Origin: Chamaecyparis obtusa
Lineage: Eukaryota > Streptophyta > Pinopsida > Cupressales > Cupressaceae
Assembly (NCBI GenBank): GCA_027943335.1
Contig: BSBK01002055.1
Location: 772,501-836,500, forward strand
Length of the DNA stretch: 64,000 bases
Direction: 5' to 3'
The notes beneath the pieces were generated by a model. That model was not told the DNA's origin and searched no databases. It was given only the letters and a program-made list of their open reading frames with translations. This document shows, piece by piece, positions 57,301 to 64,000 of the stretch. Positions within the stretch are counted from its first letter, which is position 1. Each line of letters begins with the position of its first letter. Both the position numbers and the translations under genes were made by a program.

Positions 57301-58349
57301 ATATTCTTCTTCTCTGCCACAAAGTTCCTCCCATTCAGCCTGTAATACTTTTTGTTTAACATATAGATCCGGAGTCAAACCATTAAGGATAATGTGAGAG
57401 TGGACATCCTCTAAATTCTTAACCACTTGTCCCTTTTGAGAAAAAACATTTTTGAACACATTCTTGTTCCATAATATAATCTGAGATTTCAAGAATTGAA
57501 GTTTTTTATAAAATTGAAACATTTTGTTACCCTTCACATAAGGAGCAGATACCCACCATTGTTTCAATAGTGGGAGGAAGTGTGGATGTCTAAACCACAT
57601 ATGCTAAAAACTAAATGTAGATTTGTGTCATGTAACTGAAGAAGGGATAGATATATTAAGTACCACTGGATAATGATCAAAATCTGAAAAGGGAAGTACT
57701 TCAGCAGAGGCCAAAAATTGTAATAATTTCCAGAATTGGGAGACAAGGAATCTATCATGTCTCTCAGCAATTTGTAAGAAACCCTGTCTACGGTTTGTCC
57801 ATGTAAATTTACCTTGTATAGGAATAATGTCAATCAGCTAGTTATCTGATATGAAATTCTAAAAATCTTCTATAACTCTAAGTGGTGGACATATTCCTCC
57901 TTTCTTTTCCTCAAGATTGACAATGGCATTAAAATCACCTAATAATATGAAGTTCTCCTCAGCATGTTCTTGTATGATCTGAGACACATGTTCCCATAAC
58001 ACTCTTTTTTCTTGTGTTGAAGAGGGACCATAAATATTAATAATCTGAAAGGACAGATCAAAATGCTTGAAGTGTACAGTAGTTGCCAATTATTTTGATA
58101 TTTAATAAGGTGACCAGATATTGTTTTTGGGTTCCAAAGTGTTGTGAGCCCCCCCAATGCTCCTGTACCCAAAGAATGAGCTGATTTCCAAGATGACCAA
58201 TTACTAACTATCTTATTATATGTATCAGCTGATAACTTTGTTTCTTGTAAAAGAATAATATCCCCAGACAAGGAGTCCAATTGTTGTTTGACTCGATGTC
58301 ATTTGTCAGAGGCGTTGATGCCTCTGACATTCCAGGTAAGAATCTTCAT
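54319..58349 (-). pseudogene. LINE ORF2: endonuclease, reverse transcriptase, RNase H
   Basis: ORF2 cuts target DNA and copies the LINE RNA there. It starts at ATG 58349 (MKILTWNVRGINASDK, then a stop). Endonuclease motifs: GDIILLQETKLS, FQIINIYGPSS, FILLGDFNAIV, SDFDHYPVVL. The RT lies in a 526-codon open piece (56020-57600): APSLDSFTAGFFQKCWDF, NIALIPKS, FADFKPISLCNTIYKIFTKA, QQGGFVPG, SSQGVRQGDPLSSSLFIIM and the catalytic LFADDTLLFG. After a shift near 56040 come the thumb region (YWKSIIDRIKSRVSAWKVRW) and a zinc-binding RT tail (GRRVFFWEDSWNG, 55093-55557). RNase H (54319-54582) has LNFDGACRGNPG and VEGDSF, but the usual Glu is Lys (NAKVSTLLLGL). Several shifts and stops make it inactive. 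Confidence 0.93.
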
Positions 58350-58433
58350 TAAACTCGAGGAGAACACACTCTTCTCCTAAAGCTTCTTTTGTGTGCGGTA
58401 AAAGTATCATCAAGAGTGGATTGTAAACCGGCC

Positions 58434-60686
58434 TCAATTTCTTCTCGTCTTAGAAGACTTAGGCTTTCTTCCTCTTTTCTTGGGTGTTTTCTTTATATTT
58501 GATTCTGCCATTGGACTTTGAGAAATAGAAAGGGTTTTTGAATAATGAAAAACCATCTTGTCATTATTGCAGTCACCATTATGAAATGTTTGTTCTTCTT
58601 GATTGGGGAGAATTTGTGATTCTTGCTTTATATTCACTAGTATAGTTGGGTTCTCTGAACTCATCACATTTTTGTTCTCATCCAATCTGACTAGAGTTAA
58701 GATAGTATTATGAATAATTGGTTGAGGCCAACCAATTGCAGAGGCAATAATTGGTTCAACCGTAAATGCTAAATTATCCTGGAGAACTGGATCAACTTTA
58801 TTTTTCAGATCAAAATCATGCACAGCCTTTGGAATCTCCACCAATTGAGGAGATGTAGTCAAATCAATGATGAAGGAATCTGAGAGTATAGATGGGAGGT
58901 CCCTATCACTAACTGTATTTTGTAAAATATTGTCCATATTTTGAATATATGCTTCCCTTAGATCCTCACACTCATCTTCCTCTTCCTGAATAGCGATTTC
59001 ATCAAAAGTTCTCTTAGCCATTGATACTGAGAAATGAGATGCCACAAATTTGAGCTCTGCCTTAGATGGTTTGGAATATTTGCCTTTATGCTGAAGGGCA
59101 TTAAGCATGTCTTCCCAATTGTTGAACTTTGCCAGCTCATGGGACTATGTCAAGGGTGATTCTTGATCCTTGTTTCCCATCATATCCGAGTAGGTGAGTA
59201 ATAACTAGTGTTGACTGCTTTTTGAAATCACTTCTATAAACCATCGAGATATGGATGAAAATAATTTGTAAATGAACCTCTTAACACTATCATGTTCTAT
59301 CTCTAGTGGAGATCGATCTGGAATCTCTTCCACTATATGATTATTATTCCGCTGGTCATCTAGAACTTTTTGTGAGATAGGAACATTGATCATTCTCCCA
59401 TACTCTGCATTATTCTCCACCATCGTTGAGCCAGAGCCTCTCTGAATAGAACATTTAGAAGGATCGGTACACCTATCATCGCAGACATCCATAGATTTAC
59501 TAACGATCTCTCTATAAGAGTCACATTGATATACAAAATGCCCTAATTTGTGTTGTAATTTGGTAATGATCATCGCATCTTGCACTTTAATCAATTGTCT
59601 CCAAGAGCCCCAATCAATTTTGAGCAGAATATCTTTGGGAAGGGTCTTATTTTGGGAGACCATTAAACAAACTCTCACTTCAAGATTGGGCCACTCATAG
59701 GGGATCAAATCATGCTTGAAAAATATCCCTATCTAATTAGCAATAATATGAACTATCTATGGATCTCTGTACTCTAGTGGTAGAGAAGGGAATGCTATCC
59801 ACATAGGAAAGAATTGACAAACAGCTAGATCTACCTTAAAATTAGGGGACCAATTAAAAGTACAAAGCCCTGAGCCTTGACAAAACCATCCTTTCTCCTT
59901 GTGAACTTTATCTCTTTCTTCTTTGGATTAAAAAATGGCAATAAAAAACTTGGAATTCGAATCCATGAGGAAAATTTCCCTTAAACCTACCCAGAAATGC
60001 TGAGCCCAACTAATAATATCATTAAAAATCAAATCAGGGTTTGAAAACATACCAATTAGGGCAGAATTTTGTAATCCTTGAATATGCTTGCCAATGAGAT
60101 GTTCCACAAAGAAAACTTCCAGATCCTTTGGATAAGGTGCCTGATGCTGTGTTTCTTCATGAATCAAAGGGAGGAGAGGTTTCTGTACCTTTCTCCATTC
60201 TAGCTTTTGTCTAGCCACAATCTTTGGATTGAGGAGAGCTCCTCCAAGCGGTGGATTGGGGACATGCATGGATTGAACCTTCGAAAGTTGTAAAGGCGGG
60301 TTCTGCCCCTGTAACTGAATAGGTGAACCTGGAGGAGTACCGTAGCATATGTCGAAATGCTGCTACTTACATTGTTCGTTGCTTTTGGGCTTTTTTGAGG
60401 TAAAACCCTTACTGGCTTTTTTGAAATTATTTTCCCGCCCATGCTGAACATTAAAAAGGTGTTTGGTGAATCCCTTGCGGGCACTAGTCTTCGATGTTTC
60501 ACCCACTTCAAATGTTGAAATACCCTCACGTCGTGACAGATCGCTTCTAGATTGTAGAGGATGCTTAGTGATCTTAGATTGAAAGCAAAATCTAGGATTA
60601 ACAAAAAAGGGTTTGGCAGGTTGAACAACAACTTTACCTGAGAAGATTTTAAGGGCATCATCTCTTGCAAAATCTTGTTTATTCAA
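58434..60686 (-). pseudogene. LINE ORF1: RNA-binding protein remnant
   Basis: Minus-strand pieces. An N-terminal Lys/Ser-rich part lies at 60363-60686 (VVVQPAKPFFVNPRFCFQSK). Next, IVARQKLEWRKVQKPLLPL and FFVEHLIGKHIQGLQNSALI (59928-60269) resemble the DUF4283-type domain of plant L1 ORF1. A stretch with several stops follows, then WPNLEVRVCLMVSQNKTLPK and HKLGHFVYQC (59205-59708), possibly a broken zinc knuckle. An open 224-codon C-terminal part (58434-59108) ends in a basic tail (KKTPKKRGRKPKSSKTRRN). ORF2 begins 85 bp further on. Confidence 0.75.
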
Positions 60687-60720
60687 TGTCCTTGATGAAA
60701 ATTTATTTGGGAATGCATGC

Positions 60721-61206
60721 TGTTGGAAACCCTAAAAATTGTCCGGGAATGTATTTTCCTTGTTCCATATTTGCCCTTTCTTTAAAATTGACTATTTTCC
60801 TAATTCTGATTTCATTTCCCTCTGATTGGCAGCTGCAAATCCTAACCCTATTTCCCTCTGCTCATCGGCTGCAAATCCTAGTTCCATTTTCCTCAGCTCC
60901 TCAGCTCCATTTCTTCTGGTTTGTAGTGAATTCTTGTGGAGATCAAGACTTGGTCTTGGTTATGGAATTCCCATCAGCTCTGAAATATGTCTCTTATGTT
61001 ATCTTTTGGTAATTGTGCTATGTAACATGTTTATCTTATACATGACCTATATATGGGTCTTGTGGTAACGTGGTGTGGAGTTCTCATATTGTGACCTATC
61101 TTTTAGGTCTAGTTCTAGCATGATAAACCTCATTGAATATCTCAAGATTATTTTTTATATTCATGTAGGCATGTTTTTCAAGGCTGACTTATTTGTATTG
61201 ATGAAT

Positions 61207-61208
<2 letters not shown>
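60721..61208. other. LINE 5' region or flank, boundary unclear
   Basis: Contains three near-copies of GCTGCAAATCCTA or CAGCTCC phrases (60830-60915), which could be LINE 5' UTR. No gene seen. Confidence 0.4.

Positions 61209-61255
<47 letters not shown>
61209..61255. repeat. (TA)n microsatellite
   Basis: About 23 uninterrupted TA dinucleotides. Confidence 0.97.
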
Positions 61256-61259
<4 letters not shown>

Positions 61260-61297
61260 ATCTTTTTGGATCAAAATATAAGGTAATGTGATGTGAG

Positions 61298-61548
61298 TAT
61301 GGTATGTATATTAATTTGTGTTAAAGGTGAAGTGTTTGAGTAGAGTAAGAGGTGAGAAGGATAATTGTAAAGGTATAGGAAAGCTATCAAGACAAGAACT
61401 ACTAAATGTTGCAAATATTGTTGTGTGGTATGTGTATGAATGTGTGTTAAAGATGAAGTGTGTGAGGAGAGTAAGAGGTGAGAAGGATAACTGTAAAGGT
61501 AGAGGAAATCTATTGACAAGAACTACTAAATGTTGCAAATATTATTGA
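61298..61548 (+). repeat. 126-bp tandem duplication
   Basis: Two adjacent copies with a 126-bp step; GTTAAAGGTGAAGTG at 61320 corresponds to GTTAAAGATGAAGTG at 61446, and both end with ACTACTAAATGTTGCAAATA. Few differences, so recent. Open frames on both strands are by-products. Confidence 0.92.
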
Positions 61549-62665
61549 AGGTTGGCAGGAGATTCCTAAATGGATTTTCTACACTCAGTTTTTGTTGTGA
61601 GCTATTAATTAGAACTGACCTCACACATATGTAGATGTAGTTTCAGCAATTCAATTTTATCAATAAGACTATTTTGTAATCTATAACTTTTGTATTATTG
61701 AAATTAGCCCAACCAATAGTGAGTCATACTTGTAGTGAGCAAACTGGCAATGATCCATTGTAAAAATCAACTTAATTGGTGTTTATATACATAAGAACTA
61801 GTTTCTCTATGGCTTTTCCCATCTTATGTTTCAACATTAGTTTTGGTGTCATGTTCTTATTTATGTTTATATTTTATATTTTTTTTTGAATGATTTAAGA
61901 TTGCTCCCCATTAATTATGTTTGTGAAATAGAATTTTGTGGATAACTAATTCATCTCCTCTTAATTATTCAGCATGTTCAACATAGATTTACCTATTAAG
62001 GAAAATTCCATTGACACAACGTTTTTCTCTACCAGGAAATCTGGCACTAAGATAAAACAAGACCAAACAAGGGAAATAACCTTACCTTTCAGTCTGGCAC
62101 CAAACCGTTCTGTCTATTTTTGGTTCTCCAATTGGAGTCCAATACTATTAGTATTATCCTATGAAGAAATAACAAGAACCAGACCCACCTATCTCTCAAC
62201 CACATCACTTTCCTTGGGATTCTCTAAAACAACAAACTCTTCTGATTGTTTTGATTCCTTGCCAGCTTCCGCACTCTCCTCAAATGCCACCATTTTGTTA
62301 GAATAATGTGTAAATTGACATCTTCCTTTATATTATTATTCTTTAAAAAATATTTCAGTTTTAAATGTAGAAAGATAAGATAAAATGTACTAGATACTAA
62401 AAGTTCAGTCTCAAAATCATTTCTAAATATGGAAAGAAATTAAATAAAATTATTTATTATTGTCAGTAATCTTTTAATAAACATAATTTATTTTTGATCA
62501 GCATCAAATTGTTAAATCATCTCTCTATTTGAATGTTAAAATTACATAATATTACTATTTTATGTAAACTATAATAAAAATGTACTAGGAAGATCTTAAA
62601 AACAATTGATTAAATGTGAAAACCTAATGAATATTGTCTCAAAAATGTTAGGGAGTATTTAAACT
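61549..62665. other. Unassigned segment with one small candidate ORF
   Basis: AT-rich, apart from 61980-62300, which is more balanced. No known repeat was recognised. Confidence 0.4.
62189..62293 (-). CDS. Small acidic ORF, 34 residues, possible exon
   Basis: ATG at 62293 (minus) reads MVAFEESAEAGKESKQSEEF, then VVLENPKESDVVER and TAG. The composition (Glu, Ser, Val) is unlike the surrounding AT-driven frames and looks like the N-terminus of a plant protein. A donor-like AAAGGTAAGG lies further along the minus strand near 62080-62090, but the TAG comes first. It could be a first exon with a mutation, a gene fragment, or chance. The opposite strand has a 110-codon frame (61974-62306) of less natural composition. 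Confidence 0.25.
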   Translation of the reverse strand: MVAFEESAEAGKESKQSEEFVVLENPKESDVVER

Positions 62666-63075
62666 TCAGGTGTTATTGTGAATTTCTATAAATAGAAATT
62701 GGGATATCTTTTTCCATTTTAAATCTCAAAGAAAGGAGTTATAAGGGAACTCTTGTGAGTTCTATTTAAACCATACTAAGCTTTGTTACAAAACTACAAT
62801 TAGTTACTATTTGCTTGAATGTAAGAATAAAAACTGTGAAAACAAAGATGATGATAGAAGTGAACTCTTTACGTGTTATTAAGAATTTCTATAAATAGAA
62901 ATTTGGATAAGCTTTACCATTTTAAAGCTCAAAGAAAAGAGTTACAAGAGAACTCTTGTAGATTCTATTTAAACCATACTAAATTTTATTACAAAATTAC
63001 AAATACTTTCCATTTGTTCCCATGTAAGATTAAAAACTGCAAAAACAAAAATGATTATAGAAGAAAACTATTTAA
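62666..63075 (+). repeat. 203-bp tandem duplication with a palindromic core
   Basis: Two adjacent copies; AATTTCTATAAATAGAAATT at 62681 corresponds to AATTTCTATAAATAGAAATT at 62884. The core is an inverted repeat, ATTTCTA then TAGAAAT, around a TATAAAT-like sequence. The copies also share AAGAGTTA..AGAGAACTCTTGT and TTCTATTTAAACCATACTAA. They differ at many positions. Confidence 0.88.
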
Positions 63076-63900
63076 AGAAACTAAAAATAGAAAGCCTTTG
63101 AAATCATGCCAACTGTTTTTCCTTTATGTTTATTGTTCAAACAGTTCATTATACACAAGAGAACCTGAGCAACAGTAGAATTATAAGTTTCATTCTACTG
63201 AAAATTAATGACTTATGACACAGTGGCACTCCCAAATATTTATGAGCTGTGGAAAGTGGTGACATAAAGGAGGCGAAAAATAATGAGAAGTAACATGATC
63301 ATGAGAGTTAAATGTTAAAAAAAGAAAATGGCTATTCAATTTTTAGGGTGAATCAAGTATCGATTATGATGTATAAAGGCATAAATGCTAGTTGCATCCT
63401 AAGAACTGAATAGCCGTTCTGCACGTGGTATCTCACATCACGTCATACATTTGGTTATAGCCAGAAACGTTTTGTTTGAATGAAAATAATAAAAAATCAA
63501 TCGGTGGATGAAGAACAGATAGTTGGCGGGATGAACTCTCTGGTTCTTACATTTTATTGCAAGATTAAATATAGCTTATGATATCTGATAGAAGGGACGC
63601 CTCCTTCTAAAAATATTTATTTCCATTCATGCTATTACTCACTACCTCTAGGCTTATAGCAGCTTTTAAACTATTCGCAGGAAGTTTATAATAAGGAATG
63701 CAATACTGTGTGCCTTCACAAAATCTCTTACTTTATATCATAATCATTTATTTATGAAAATAATACTTACAAAATAAGTAATACTTAATTTTTTTATATA
63801 TATATATTGAAAATAAACTAGTTTTAAATTAATATTTAGATAGATGTAATTAAATTAATTGTGATTGATACTGTTACTCATTGACATTTGTGAAATTTTC
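63076..63900. other. AT-rich segment with ACGT motifs
   Basis: No gene seen. CACGTG (63422-63427) and ATCACGTCAT (about 63437-63446) are close together, and TATAAAGG lies at 63373-63380. A (TA)-rich stretch lies at 63796-63808. Confidence 0.4.
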
Positions 63901-64000
63901 CTTCATAATATTTTAAGAACAAATTGACTTTTAAACTACTAAAATACATTATTGTGATCTGTAATTTTTTTCTTCATAATATTTTAAGAACAAATTGACT
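63901..64000 (+). repeat. 71-bp step direct repeat at the window end
   Basis: CTTCATAATATTTTAAGAAC followed by AAATTGACT occurs at 63901-63929 and again at 63972-64000, identical over 29 bp. The second copy runs off the window. Confidence 0.85.

Larger units (their letters stand above)
53563..60720 (-). mobile_element. L1-type LINE, nearly full length, minus orientation
   Basis: The minus-strand end is a T-rich run at 53563-53585 (GTTTTTCTTTTTTTG on the plus strand, so a poly-A tail). ORF1 remains lie at 58434-60686 and ORF2 remains (endonuclease, RT, RNase H) at 54319-58349. The 5' end is not fixed: the sequence changes character somewhere between 60690 and 61000, and I found no target duplication. 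Confidence 0.88.

Noticed and set aside
61974..62306. 110-codon plus ORF
   Set aside because: No motif; overlaps a smaller minus ORF of more natural composition; neither is convincing.
62873..63178. 101-codon ORF in the second 203-bp copy
   Set aside because: Lys/Asn-rich frame from AT-rich duplicated DNA; the other copy does not keep it open.
1..64000. tRNA or rRNA genes
   Set aside because: Only tRNA-complementary primer sites were seen; no cloverleaf or rRNA segment was recognised.

Overview
The window looks like intergenic DNA of a large-genome seed plant, perhaps a gymnosperm. The base composition is AT-rich, no intact host gene is visible, and nearly everything is nested, decayed retrotransposons. 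The plant assignment rests on Ty3/gypsy and Ty1/copia elements with plant-type tRNA primer sites, an L1-type LINE with a terminal RNase H, and a TRIM. 'Gymnosperm' is only an inference.

Layout. 1-1007 and 12416-13419 are two halves of one array of 160-bp palindromic satellite monomers, split by element A (1008-12415). Element A is a Ty3/gypsy element with a tRNA-Lys-type primer site, a minisatellite-bearing leader, an unusual 670-codon ORF and an integrase remnant, but no protease or RT. 13420-14841 is unassigned AT-rich DNA. Element D (about 14842-28403, minus orientation) has very long LTR-like repeats, a tRNA-Arg-type primer site and one acidic pseudo-ORF. Its left repeat is split by element B (16084-19992), a Ty3/gypsy gag-protease element with a perfect CCACT target duplication. 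From 28404 to about 41700 lies an old coding-like substrate (F) that I could not assign. It is interrupted by a non-LTR insertion (28708-29262), a decayed copia element (30672-37910, minus) and a 334-bp TRIM (38756-39089). A second non-LTR copy (41725-42237) has a 12-bp duplication. Element C (42431-52113) has copia-type LTRs, a primer site, a purine tract and a perfect GTTTT duplication. It carries no pol; instead it has a coiled-coil/zinc-knuckle ORF and a second ORF of about 1060 codons. A 2.4-kb solo LTR (44889-47317, TATTT duplication) sits inside it. 52119-53562 is the 3' part of an older copia-like element (G), followed by an L1-type LINE (about 53563-60720, minus). 60721-64000 has a TA microsatellite, three short duplications and some ACGT motifs.

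How it fits together. At least four LTR elements (A, B, C, D) lack a reverse transcriptase and would need enzymes from relatives. Reading frames are largely preserved, with stops that single C-to-T or G-to-A changes explain, which suggests decay under cytosine methylation. The best candidate for something undescribed is element C, a complete LTR element built around two non-pol ORFs. The long-LTR element D and the hairpin satellite come next. Frames, boundaries and duplications were read by eye; no database search or alignment was run.
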